A DNA stretch of 64,000 bases from Clostridiales bacterium mt11 (GTDB lineage Bacteria; Bacillota; Clostridia; Tissierellales; Tepidimicrobiaceae), in assembly GCA_001282665.1 (NCBI GenBank), contig LN874944.1, positions 235,732 to 299,731 on the forward strand, in the 5' to 3' direction. The notes under the pieces were generated by a model. It ran no database searches, was not told the DNA's origin, and worked only from the letters and a program-made list of their open reading frames with translations. A program made the position numbers and the translations under genes. Numbering within the stretch: the stretch's first letter is position 1; the number at the start of each line of letters is the position of its first letter. Shown here piece after piece: positions 52,947-61,257 of the stretch.

Positions 52947-53906
52947 ATGTCCAGAGTATCCAATGCGCTCTATATGTATATGTTGCTTCAAAGTAGAAAT
53001 ATTATGAAGGTCGGAGAAATAGCAGAGATTTTAGAAGTAACCCCTAGGATGGTACATGAATATAGAAATGATTTAGGAAAAGTAGGTATATACATAGGTT
53101 CAAAACGAGGTAGAAATGGAGGGTATTATTTGGAAAGCACTCTTAACTTAAAAGGTTTAGGAATCACTGAAGAAGAGTTAGACGCATTGAAGATGGCAAA
53201 TGAAATAATAAGAAGTGGCAACTATCCATATTCAAATGAGTTCGAAATTTTTTCAAGTAAGATACTTAATGCTAATAAGGATTTTGACCATGTTTCATAT
53301 TATAGCAAAGATATATTGAAACCTATCTATATGAAGGAGAAGGAGAGAGAAATATGGATAGATATTAATAAAGCCATCATAGGTAAAAAGAAAATAAAAA
53401 TGAGGTATAGTTCTATAGGGGAGGGTGAAAAAAAGCAAAAATCAAAATTGCGGACAGTTCACCCCTATGGAACTTTTGATTATGAAGGAGCTATATATTT
53501 TTATGGATATTGTGAATTGAGAAAGGACATAAGATTTTTTAAGTTATCTAGAATTGATGATTATAAAATATTAGATAAGAAATTTACTATTAATATTAAA
53601 TATAATCTAAAAGAAATCATTAATAAATCCTTTGGAATATATGATGATGAACCTATGGATTTAAAACTAAAAATATATTATCCCATGAGCCAAATAGTAA
53701 AAGAAAAGCAGTATTCTATGGCTCAAATTATAAAGGAAATAGATGAAGAAACTATATATTTTGAAGCTAAGATGAAAGGCTATAAGGAGATAAAGTCTTG
53801 GGTAATGAGCATGGGAAGTTGTGCAGAAGTCATTAAACCTATTAAGCTTAAGGAAGATATTTTAGATGAAGTTGGGAAAGTGATAGATTTATATAGAAAA
53901 AAGTAA
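52947..53906 (+). CDS. WYL-domain transcriptional regulator beside the cas locus
   Basis: A 319-residue YafY-type regulator. A DeoR-like winged HTH lies at the N-terminus (IMKVGEIAEILEVTPRMVHEYRNDLGKVGIYIGSKRGRNGGY), a WYL domain in the middle (about residues 130-210, with RTVHPYGTFDYEGAIYFYGYCELRKDIRFFKLSRI, the ligand/oligonucleotide-binding fold), and a WCX-like C-terminus. WYL proteins are frequent regulators of CRISPR-Cas and other defence loci. Start at ATG 52947 behind GAAAGGAAG. Its 3' end faces the minus-strand crRNA-like unit. Confidence 0.88.
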   Translation: MSRVSNALYMYMLLQSRNIMKVGEIAEILEVTPRMVHEYRNDLGKVGIYIGSKRGRNGGYYLESTLNLKGLGITEEELDALKMANEIIRSGNYPYSNEFEIFSSKILNANKDFDHVSYYSKDILKPIYMKEKEREIWIDINKAIIGKKKIKMRYSSIGEGEKKQKSKLRTVHPYGTFDYEGAIYFYGYCELRKDIRFFKLSRIDDYKILDKKFTINIKYNLKEIINKSFGIYDDEPMDLKLKIYYPMSQIVKEKQYSMAQIIKEIDEETIYFEAKMKGYKEIKSWVMSMGSCAEVIKPIKLKEDILDEVGKVIDLYRKK

Positions 53907-53981
53907 GAATATCATATTAATTATACATTATGTTTCATATTTGTTTGATAGAATTATAGTAAGATTCAAGATAAATACTTT

Positions 53982-54066
53982 ATTTATTCTACTGTAGTTC
54001 TATTAAAAAGTAACTTTATGCAATATAAATATAAGTTTACATTCCATTTAAATTGGTTCTATTAAG
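53982..54066 (-). ncRNA. creA: Degenerate mini-CRISPR: crRNA-like RNA (CreA-type antitoxin candidate)
   Basis: On the minus strand two altered copies of the array repeat flank a 24-nt spacer. The first (54066-54035) keeps the repeat's 5' part TTAATAGAAC and 3' part GAATGTAAAC, but its 7-base core TACAGTA is replaced by 11 bases that can still form a CCA...TGG hairpin. The second (54010-53982) keeps 22 consecutive repeat bases but has lost GT from the 3' handle. The spacer (54034-54011) is about twelve bases shorter than array spacers. Its first 11 bases match, next to CCA, the -10 box of the small-ORF promoter at 54153-54181. This is the architecture of CreA/CreR-type crRNA-like regulators of type I-B loci. 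Confidence 0.75.
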
Positions 54067-54083
54067 ATTTATCATGTAAATAT

Positions 54084-54089
54084 ATTATA
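54084..54089 (-). promoter_or_regulatory. -10 box for the crRNA-like RNA
   Basis: TATAAT on the minus strand ends 17 bases before the first degenerate repeat, so transcription would start about ten bases upstream of the repeat. No strong -35 is seen (TTATTT at 16-base spacing is the best). Confidence 0.5.
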
Positions 54090-54152
54090 CCCTAAATTTT
54101 CTATAAAATAAGTAAAAGGTGGATATTTGGTATTTGTATAAGGAGAAAAGTT

Positions 54153-54181
54153 TTGGAAACAATACATTATAAATATAATGG
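54153..54181 (+). promoter_or_regulatory. Small-ORF promoter containing a protospacer-like target
   Basis: TTGGAA (54153-54158), fifteen bases, TATAAT (54174-54179). On the minus strand CCA (complement of 54179-54181) is followed by TTATATTTATA (complement of 54168-54178), identical to bases 1-11 of the crRNA-like spacer; of the next six bases four also match. Cascade bound here would cover the -10 box. CCA is a PAM used by clostridial type I-B systems with related repeats. Confidence 0.65.
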
Positions 54182-54228
54182 ATAAACATATTATATAAAT
54201 TATGACTATAAAGGAGGTGATAATTTAT

Positions 54229-54303
54229 ATGACTTTTATAGTTAGATTATTAAAACAAAAAATATTATATATTTCCATAAGTATAAATTTATATATGGGA
54301 TAA
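54229..54303 (+). CDS. creT: 24-codon small ORF with strong ribosome site (CreT-like toxin candidate)
   Basis: AAAGGAGGTGA (54210-54220), an almost full complement of the 16S tail, precedes ATG by eleven bases. The ORF encodes a 24-residue hydrophobic basic peptide (starts MTFIVRLLKQ, ends INLYMG) with four AUA codons and one AGA at codon six, then TAA. Its size, ribosome site and position beside a matching crRNA-like gene and the cas operon are those expected of CreT. CreT-type toxins act by trapping rare tRNAs or as small peptides; which applies here is unknown. A cas-operon leader peptide is the alternative reading. Confidence 0.55.
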   Translation: MTFIVRLLKQKILYISISINLYMG

Positions 54304-54313
54304 AAACAAAATC

Positions 54314-54342
54314 TTGAATGATATTAAATAGATAACTATATA
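54314..54342 (+). promoter_or_regulatory. Predicted cas operon promoter
   Basis: TTGAAT (54314-54319), seventeen bases, TATATA (54337-54342). A 14-bp hairpin (54342-54355 with 54361-54374) overlaps the predicted start; it could be a 5' leader structure or the terminator of the small-ORF transcript. The cas6 ribosome site AAGGAGGTGAG follows 35 bases later. Confidence 0.6.
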
Positions 54343-54409
54343 AAGTTGTAATATTGATTTAATATTACAGCTTTACATAAAATAAATATTTACGTAAGGA
54401 GGTGAGACT

Positions 54410-55135
54410 ATGAGGTTTAATGTAGAGTTATTGTTAGATCAAGAATCTATACCAAAGGATAAAAATAGGATAATTCTTTCATTATTAAAGTACAACTTTA
54501 GTTCTTATGATAAAGAGTACTATTCAGAAATTTATGAAGAAGGAAAGAACAGGACAAAGGATTTTACGTTTTCACTTTATATGAGGAATTGCACATTTCT
54601 TAGAGAAGAGATAATGATACCAGACAAGAAGATAATTTTAAATTTTTCCACTTATAGCGCTGAAGAAGGTATCATATTTTACAACTCTTTCTTAAGAAAT
54701 AAAGGAATGAAGTATCCAATAAAAAATAATGTTATGAAAATAAATAGGATAAACTTAGTTAAAGAAAAGACTATTTGTACTGATGAGGCAATTTATAAAG
54801 CTATGAGTCCAATAGTCGCTAGAAGTCATTCAGGTGATAATAACAAAACATGGTATCATTCATTGACTTCTAAAGAAGGACAAGAGGTGTTTATGAATAA
54901 TTTGAAGTATCAACTTAAAGATGCCTTTGGTGAAGATAGGATATTGGACTTTGAAGAACTAGAAATAGAAGTATTACATAACAAAGAAGTTAAAGTAAAA
55001 AATTATGGAATTGAAGTAGTAGGAAATGTATGTAGATTAAAGATCAAAGGTAAACCATATATCCTGGATTATTTGTATAAAGCAGGCATAGGGAGTCAGA
55101 AGAGTAGTGGGTTCGGTATGGTTGATTTAGTGTAA
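54410..55135 (+). CDS. cas6: Cas6 pre-crRNA endoribonuclease
   Basis: A 241-residue RAMP protein that cuts the repeat RNA to make crRNAs and, presumably, the crRNA-like RNA encoded upstream. It opens with a beta strand RFNVELLL, has ferredoxin-like folds and ends in the glycine-rich loop AGIGSQKSSGFGMVDLV typical of Cas6. A candidate catalytic His is in ARSHSGDN, but the residue cannot be proven from sequence. It is the first gene of the cas operon, behind AAGGAGGTGAG. Confidence 0.92.
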   Translation: MRFNVELLLDQESIPKDKNRIILSLLKYNFSSYDKEYYSEIYEEGKNRTKDFTFSLYMRNCTFLREEIMIPDKKIILNFSTYSAEEGIIFYNSFLRNKGMKYPIKNNVMKINRINLVKEKTICTDEAIYKAMSPIVARSHSGDNNKTWYHSLTSKEGQEVFMNNLKYQLKDAFGEDRILDFEELEIEVLHNKEVKVKNYGIEVVGNVCRLKIKGKPYILDYLYKAGIGSQKSSGFGMVDLV

Positions 55136-55144
55136 GGAGGTGAG

Positions 55145-56824
55145 ATGTTGGAAGATAAAATACGACTAGAGATGAGTGATTGGTTATATAATTCTGGATT
55201 AGTAGGATTATATAATATTTTGAAGGAATCAGAAGATGATGTTTTAGCTAAAGAGCATTATATTGAATTTAGCCTTTTATCACTCAATGATTTTGAGGAA
55301 AAGTATTTCAATTATTTTATTAACAAGTATAAAAAAAGTTTATCTTGGTACAAGATAACTTCCTATGAAGATTTAATAGAACATTATGAAGAAAATGATT
55401 TTAAGGATTTTGATGAAGATAGTTTAAAAAGGTTAAATGATTATATAAAAGATACAGTAAAGTATTACTTAAAAAGTAATAGTTATAAAGCAGCTTATGA
55501 TTTAATTGACAGTGATATGGATATTTTATCATTGGAAAAGAAATTATCCATCATTAAAATTAAGAAAAATGAAAGTATAGAGGATATAATTCCTCAAGTA
55601 AAAGATATATTTGAAATATTAAAATTAGTAATTGATTATTGTAAAAGTGAAAATGGGAGAAAATATTTAGCAGGAAAAAACGTTATATATACCATAATTA
55701 GAAATGCCTGGGATGGAATTTGCTTTTTAAATCCTCAAACTAAAGAGAAAGATATGTATATTGACTATAAGAATTATTTTGTTAATCCTGTTGAAGAATA
55801 CACATCTTTAGATAAATCAAAACTTAAATATAATTGTTTTGTATGTAATAGAGAGATGAAGGACTTTAAAAACGATTTAAGCTTTTTAAAAGAAACGGGA
55901 TTTGATGTTAGTAGAAAGTCTTCTCATGTATGGGACTTTAATAATGATGTTGCAATTTGTTCAATATGTAAGTTAGTTTATTCCTGTGTTCCAGCAGGAA
56001 TCGCCTATGTATTTAACAAGGGATTATATATTAATGATAATTCTAGTATGAGAAATGCAATTAGAATCAACAATAAAGTAAAAGATGAAATTCTTAAGGA
56101 ACATGAGATAAAATCATCTCTTACTTATAGAGCTTTAGTCAATTCTATACAGGAACAATTTAATGATAAAGTAAAATATGAATTAGCAGATATTCAAGTA
56201 GTCAGGTTTGAAGATGAAAAATATCGATTCAATATATTATCTAGAAAATCTCTTCAAGTTATAAATGATTCAAGAAATGATTTGAACAAGTTAATTAAAT
56301 GTGGTTTTAAAGAGGTGAACACTTATTTTAATATTTATGATTTAGTTATAGATAGTCTATTAAACAATCAAAATTTATTTATATTGATTCATAAGCTGTT
56401 AGTTTATAAACTATCTATTCCTAAAAATTGTAAATTCAATACTTCACATGTGGTTAGAATGTTAAATATAAACTTTAGATTTTTGAAGGGGGTAGGGTAT
56501 ATGGAGAAATTAGAAAAGTATATTATTCGAGAGGGCAATGAATCTGGTCGTTCTTTGAAGAAAAATTATAGAGATAAAAAAGCGGAGAATAAGTTAAATG
56601 GTATAGCTTACAGACTATTGAATGCACTGAAGACTAATAATAAGGATATGTTTATGGATACCATATTAAATTGTTATCTATATGTACAAAAGGAAGTACC
56701 AGCGATATTTTTAAGTGCTATGAGAGATGATTCAGCGTTTAAAACTATTGGCTATGCTTTTGTTACAGGTTTAATAGAGGGAAAAGAAGATAAAAATATG
56801 GAGGGGATAAATAATGAAAAATAA
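55145..56824 (+). CDS. cas8b: Cas8b large subunit (Cst1-like CxxC-CxxC protein)
   Basis: A 559-residue large Cascade subunit of the type I-B Tneap/Hmari kind. It is recognised by two CxxC zinc-knuckle pairs, NCFVCNRE (about residue 235) and AICSICKLV (about residue 275), by its length, and by its position between cas6 and cas7. It recognises the PAM and positions Cas3. AAGGAGGTGAG precedes the ATG; its end overlaps cas7 by 11 bases. Sequence is highly diverged, as usual for Cas8. Confidence 0.85.
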   Translation: MLEDKIRLEMSDWLYNSGLVGLYNILKESEDDVLAKEHYIEFSLLSLNDFEEKYFNYFINKYKKSLSWYKITSYEDLIEHYEENDFKDFDEDSLKRLNDYIKDTVKYYLKSNSYKAAYDLIDSDMDILSLEKKLSIIKIKKNESIEDIIPQVKDIFEILKLVIDYCKSENGRKYLAGKNVIYTIIRNAWDGICFLNPQTKEKDMYIDYKNYFVNPVEEYTSLDKSKLKYNCFVCNREMKDFKNDLSFLKETGFDVSRKSSHVWDFNNDVAICSICKLVYSCVPAGIAYVFNKGLYINDNSSMRNAIRINNKVKDEILKEHEIKSSLTYRALVNSIQEQFNDKVKYELADIQVVRFEDEKYRFNILSRKSLQVINDSRNDLNKLIKCGFKEVNTYFNIYDLVIDSLLNNQNLFILIHKLLVYKLSIPKNCKFNTSHVVRMLNINFRFLKGVGYMEKLEKYIIREGNESGRSLKKNYRDKKAENKLNGIAYRLLNALKTNNKDMFMDTILNCYLYVQKEVPAIFLSAMRDDSAFKTIGYAFVTGLIEGKEDKNMEGINNEK

Positions 56825-57701
56825 AATGTTACCTAAGGGATTATCCATATCTATTATATTTGAGGCAGAAAGTGCGAATTATGGTGAAGCAGTCGGAAAT
56901 GTGGCTTCTCTTAAAAAGTTAGTAAGAAATAAAGGAGATCAATATACTTATATTTCTAGGCAAGCCATTAGATACAATATTTGTGAGCAGCTTGGGGAAG
57001 AAATAGCTCCAGTAAAAGCTGAAGGCAGTGGAGATAAAAAGGTAATTCAATTTAGTGAAGAGGCAACTATTGATAAGTATCCTGAAATAGATTTTTTTGG
57101 ATATTTGAAAACTGAAAAGAATACAGGAGGGAAAAAACGTTCAGCTAAGGTAAGATTGTCTAATGCAATCTCCTTAGAAACTTTTAAAGGAGATTTAGAC
57201 TTTTTAACTAATAAGGGATTGGCAGATAGATTAAATGAAAATATGAATATAGCCCAGTCAGAAATTCATAGATCCTATTATAGATATACCATAACAGCTG
57301 ATTTAGAGGAAATAGGAATAGATGAAGTATATGATATCGAAATAGATAATGATGAGAAAGTAAGAAGAGTAAATCGACTATTAGATACTGTTTCAATGCT
57401 ATACAGGGATATTAGAGGAAGAAGGGAGGATTTAAAACCTTTATTTGCCATAGGAGGATTATATGATATTAAAAATCCCGTTTTCCAAAATGTATTAGAT
57501 GTAAAGGACAATAGAGTCGTTGTTAGTCAAATTGAAGGAGTTCTATTTGAAAATATTAAAAAGGATACCTACTGTGGACTGATAGAAGGAAAATTTGCAA
57601 ATGACAATGAGATAAAGGAAAGATTAGGAGCTATATCCATGCCAGAATTTTTTAACATTTTAAAAGGAAAGGTAAAGGAATACTATGAAAAAGGCTGTTA
57701 G
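56814..57701 (+). CDS. cas7: Cas7 backbone subunit (Cst2/DevR family)
   Basis: A 295-residue Cascade backbone protein that coats the crRNA spacer. The N-terminal KGLSISIIFEAESANYGEAVGN and the YISRQAIRYNI segment are characteristic of the Cst2/DevR family. A conserved RVNRLLDTVSMLYRDIRGRRE helix and FAIGGLYD follow. GGAGGGGATAA-like ribosome site before the ATG lies inside cas8b; the gene overlaps cas5 by 17 bases. Confidence 0.93.
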   Translation: MKNKMLPKGLSISIIFEAESANYGEAVGNVASLKKLVRNKGDQYTYISRQAIRYNICEQLGEEIAPVKAEGSGDKKVIQFSEEATIDKYPEIDFFGYLKTEKNTGGKKRSAKVRLSNAISLETFKGDLDFLTNKGLADRLNENMNIAQSEIHRSYYRYTITADLEEIGIDEVYDIEIDNDEKVRRVNRLLDTVSMLYRDIRGRREDLKPLFAIGGLYDIKNPVFQNVLDVKDNRVVVSQIEGVLFENIKKDTYCGLIEGKFANDNEIKERLGAISMPEFFNILKGKVKEYYEKGC

Positions 57702-58443
57702 ATTAAAGTTATATCAAAATCTAGTTAATTATAAGAAACCAACTAGTTTTCAGTTAAAAGAAACTTATCCCTTGCCTCCCTATTCCACAGTTATAGGTAT
57801 GGTTCATAACCTTTGTCGATACGAAGAGTATAAGGAAATGGAAGTAAGTATACAAGGAAAGTATTATTCTAAAGTCAATGATTTATTTACTAGATATGAG
57901 TTTAAAAATGGAATGAAATATGATAAAACACGACATCAGTTAGAAGTAGGAGAATTTGGTGTTAGTAGGGGAATATCCACTACGGAATTATTGGTAGATG
58001 TAGAACTATTGATTCATATCATCCCAAAGGATCAAAATCTAATTGAAGAAATAGAGAGGGCATTTTTATATCCAGTAGAGTATCCTTCTCTAGGTAGAAG
58101 AGAGGATTTAGTCATAATAGAAGAGGTCAAGGTTGTAGATGTTGAGGAAAGAATGCTAACTCAGGATATTGAATTGAAACAAGATCAGACTGCATATGTA
58201 CCAGTAAGTTTAATAGAAGATGAATCTATATTATTATTAGGACCTGAAGCAGGAATAAAAAATAGGGGAACAAGATATAAGTTAACTAAAGATTATAAAC
58301 TTGTAGACTATGGAAATAAACGGTCTCCTAAAGTATTTAGAAAGTGGAACAAAATAGATGTTATACATACATCGGGCATTATTGCAGTTGAGTACGAAAA
58401 TATTTTAATAGATGAAGATGAAAATGTTGTGTTTGCTATTTAA
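57685..58443 (+). CDS. cas5: Cas5 (type I-B)
   Basis: A 252-residue RAMP protein that caps the 5' handle of the crRNA in Cascade. The N-terminal KAVRLKLYQNLVNYKKPTSFQLKETYPLPPYSTVIGMVHNL is a clear Cas5 start, with the glycine-rich region typical of RAMPs further on (GEFGVSRGI). The start lies within the end of cas7, with AAAGGTAAAGGAA before it. Confidence 0.92.
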   Translation: MKKAVRLKLYQNLVNYKKPTSFQLKETYPLPPYSTVIGMVHNLCRYEEYKEMEVSIQGKYYSKVNDLFTRYEFKNGMKYDKTRHQLEVGEFGVSRGISTTELLVDVELLIHIIPKDQNLIEEIERAFLYPVEYPSLGRREDLVIIEEVKVVDVEERMLTQDIELKQDQTAYVPVSLIEDESILLLGPEAGIKNRGTRYKLTKDYKLVDYGNKRSPKVFRKWNKIDVIHTSGIIAVEYENILIDEDENVVFAI

Positions 58444-58461
58444 ATTATTGGAGGGATTATA

Positions 58462-60696
58462 TTGAATAAATATTTAGCCAAATCTAATCCTCAAGAAACG
58501 ATTCAAGAGCATACAGATAATTTAATTAAAAATTATAATTTATTAAAGAATGTATATCCTAATCTAGAAATAGATTGGGATATACTATACCTTGCTTGTC
58601 TATATCATGACTTGGGAAAGATGAATTTTAAATTTCAACAAAAAATTGAATATGGGAAAAGATTCAAGGATGAAGTTCCTCATGGGATATTGAGTTTAGC
58701 TTTTTTAAATACAAGGAAATTGAAGAATAAGGGTTATAACGATGAACAGATTAAAACGTTGGCTCATTCTATAGCTTATCATCACGATAGAGATTTTAAT
58801 TATGATAATGAATTAATTACTGATGAAATAGAATTGCTCAAAGATGAAATTGGAAATTTTAAATATAATAAAATTGAAGATATACATGTTAAGAAAATAA
58901 GTGGCAAATATTTTCGCAATGACAGGATTTATGAAGAAGATGATGAGGAAACTTTCTTGAAATATATTATGATAAAAGGACTTCTAAATAGGATAGACTA
59001 TGCTGCTAGTGGATATATAGATGTTGAAAATAAAAACAACTTTTTGATTTGTAGTTTAGATAATTTGATGAAAAATTGGAAACAGGAAAAACCAGAAACA
59101 AGCTGGAATGAACTACAAAAGTATATGTTAGATAATCAAGATAAAAATGTTATCGTAATAGCACAAACTGGAATGGGTAAAACAGAAGCAGGATTATTGT
59201 GGATAGGAGATAATAAAGGATTCTTTACTCTTCCTTTAAAAACAGCTATAAATTCAATATATGATAGAGTTGCTAATGGCATTGTAAAGGATGATTTTGA
59301 AAAAAGAGTGGGATTATTACATTCAGATACCTATAGCAAATATTTAAATATAGATTCATCAGAGGACATTGATATTGATGAGTACTTCAATAAGACAAAA
59401 CAATTATCCTTACCTCTTACCATATGTACCCTAGATCAAATATTTGACTTCGTTTATAGATATAGAGGATTTGAATCTAAATTAGCGACATTAGCCTATT
59501 CGAAAGTTGTAATAGATGAAATACAAATGTATTCACCTGATTTATTAGCCTATTTGATTATAGGACTATCATATATAAATAAAGTAGGAGGTAAATTTGC
59601 TATATTAACAGCAACCTTACCAAATATAGTATTAGATCTTTTAAAAGAAGAGGGAATAGCATTTTCTATGCCAGAAAAGCCATTTATAGATGAGAGCTTT
59701 AATAGACATAGTGTAAAGGTGATAGAAGATCAGATAAACATAGAACATGTTTTAGATTTATACAATAACAACAAGGTATTGGTAATTTGTAATACTGTAA
59801 GAAAGGCTCAAGAAATTTATAAGGATTTAAAAGAAAAGGGAATAGAGAATGTAAATTTATTCCATAGTGGATTTATTAAAGAACATAGACGAGAAAAAGA
59901 AACGCAGATATTGGAAATGGGAAAGAAAGATTCTACGGATTCTGGTATATGGGTTGCAACACAAGTAGTGGAAGCCTCTTTGGATATTGACTTTGATATA
60001 CTTATCACAGAATTATCCGATATAAATGGACTTTTTCAAAGGATGGGAAGATGCTATAGAAAAAGAAGTTTTGATAAGGAAGGCTATAATTGTTATGTGT
60101 TTAATGGTGGAGATAAAAAATGTAGCGGAGTCGGATATGTAGTTGATAAAGAAATATTTAATCTATCAAAAAAGTTCTTAAAAGGAATAAATGGCATATT
60201 AACAGAGAAAAACAAGGTAAATTTAATAGAGGCACTTTATACTACTGAGAATTTGAAAGATACGGATTACTATGAGTCTATAAAAAACAATATTAATTAT
60301 GTTAAGAGTATAGAGGATTTTGAAAAATCTAAGTCTGAAGTCAAAGAAATGTTTAGAAATATTAACACTATAACAGTTATCCCAAAAGAAATATATGACA
60401 GAAAACATGAAGAAATAATGGAGAGTGTAAATATAATTTCTCAATCCTATGATAAGAATTTATCTCAAGATGAAAGGAAAAAAGTGAGACAAGCCAAAGT
60501 ATTAGCTAGAAATAGATTGATGGATTTTACTGTAAGTGTTCAGTATTATTTGACTGAGGGAAATATTATAGACAATATAAAATTAAATAGAAATGAATTT
60601 TTGCCAATACTAAATTGTAACTATTCAAAAGATCTGGGCATTGAAGTTATAAAGAATAAAAAAGGAGAAACGTCACCAGAAAGTAGAAGTTTTTAA
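58462..60696 (+). CDS. cas3: Cas3 HD nuclease-helicase
   Basis: A 744-residue effector. An N-terminal HD domain (EHTDNL and LYHDLGKMNFKFQ) gives the metal-dependent single-strand DNA nuclease. A superfamily 2 helicase follows with Walker A AQTGMGKTE, motif II VIDEIQMY (DEIQ rather than DExH), motif III LTATLP, and motif VI QRMGRCYRK. It is recruited by Cascade and degrades the target. Start is TTG 58462 behind GGAGGG. Both domains appear intact, so interference should be functional. Confidence 0.94.
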   Translation: MNKYLAKSNPQETIQEHTDNLIKNYNLLKNVYPNLEIDWDILYLACLYHDLGKMNFKFQQKIEYGKRFKDEVPHGILSLAFLNTRKLKNKGYNDEQIKTLAHSIAYHHDRDFNYDNELITDEIELLKDEIGNFKYNKIEDIHVKKISGKYFRNDRIYEEDDEETFLKYIMIKGLLNRIDYAASGYIDVENKNNFLICSLDNLMKNWKQEKPETSWNELQKYMLDNQDKNVIVIAQTGMGKTEAGLLWIGDNKGFFTLPLKTAINSIYDRVANGIVKDDFEKRVGLLHSDTYSKYLNIDSSEDIDIDEYFNKTKQLSLPLTICTLDQIFDFVYRYRGFESKLATLAYSKVVIDEIQMYSPDLLAYLIIGLSYINKVGGKFAILTATLPNIVLDLLKEEGIAFSMPEKPFIDESFNRHSVKVIEDQINIEHVLDLYNNNKVLVICNTVRKAQEIYKDLKEKGIENVNLFHSGFIKEHRREKETQILEMGKKDSTDSGIWVATQVVEASLDIDFDILITELSDINGLFQRMGRCYRKRSFDKEGYNCYVFNGGDKKCSGVGYVVDKEIFNLSKKFLKGINGILTEKNKVNLIEALYTTENLKDTDYYESIKNNINYVKSIEDFEKSKSEVKEMFRNINTITVIPKEIYDRKHEEIMESVNIISQSYDKNLSQDERKKVRQAKVLARNRLMDFTVSVQYYLTEGNIIDNIKLNRNEFLPILNCNYSKDLGIEVIKNKKGETSPESRSF

Positions 60697-60753
60697 AAAT
60701 ATTATATGTAAGCAATGTCCAAGATTCCTATAGTTATAAAAGAAGGGGATACC

Positions 60754-61245
60754 ATGAAAAAGATAACAGGAGTAATGGTTTATTATTATTTTGTCTGTAA
60801 GAGAAAATTATGGTATTTTTCAAATGATTTAAATATGGAATTTAACAGTGAATTAGTTGGTATGGGTAAGTTAATAGATGAGATATCCTATAATAGAGAA
60901 AAGAAAAATATATTGATCGATGAATCCATAAATGTAGATTTCTTAAAGGATTGGAAAGTCATCCATGAAGTAAAGAAATCTAGAAAAATAGATGAGGCAG
61001 CAAAATGGCAGTTAAAATATTATATATGGGTGCTTAGAAATAAAGGAGTAGATATTGAAAAGGGGATACTAGATTATCCCCTTTTAAGAAAAAGAGAGGA
61101 AATATTTTTAGATAAAAAAGAACAGGAAGAATTACAGCTTATCTTATCAGATGTAGAAAAGATTATATCATTGCAATTACCACCTAATAAAATTAATAAA
61201 GGAATTTGTAAGAAATGTGCATATTATGAGCTTTGTTATATTTAA
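60754..61245 (+). CDS. cas4: Cas4 nuclease of spacer acquisition
   Basis: A 163-residue RecB-like nuclease. It has Cys15 (YYFVCKRKLWYF) and three C-terminal Cys (152, 155, 161 in GICKKCAYYELC), forming the 4Fe-4S site, and HEVKKS with the catalytic-site E-x-K. Cas4 trims prespacers and checks the PAM. ATG 60754 has AGAAGGGG before it; the frame extends 39 bases upstream without ribosome site. Confidence 0.92.
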   Translation: MKKITGVMVYYYFVCKRKLWYFSNDLNMEFNSELVGMGKLIDEISYNREKKNILIDESINVDFLKDWKVIHEVKKSRKIDEAAKWQLKYYIWVLRNKGVDIEKGILDYPLLRKREEIFLDKKEQEELQLILSDVEKIISLQLPPNKINKGICKKCAYYELCYI

Positions 61246-61257
61246 AGGGGAGATAAA

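Noticed and set aside
54011..54034. Treating the upstream crRNA-like unit as an ordinary orphan CRISPR array
   Set aside because: Only two repeats, both altered, a spacer about 12 bases shorter than normal, opposite strand, and no leader; the match to a nearby promoter fits regulation better.
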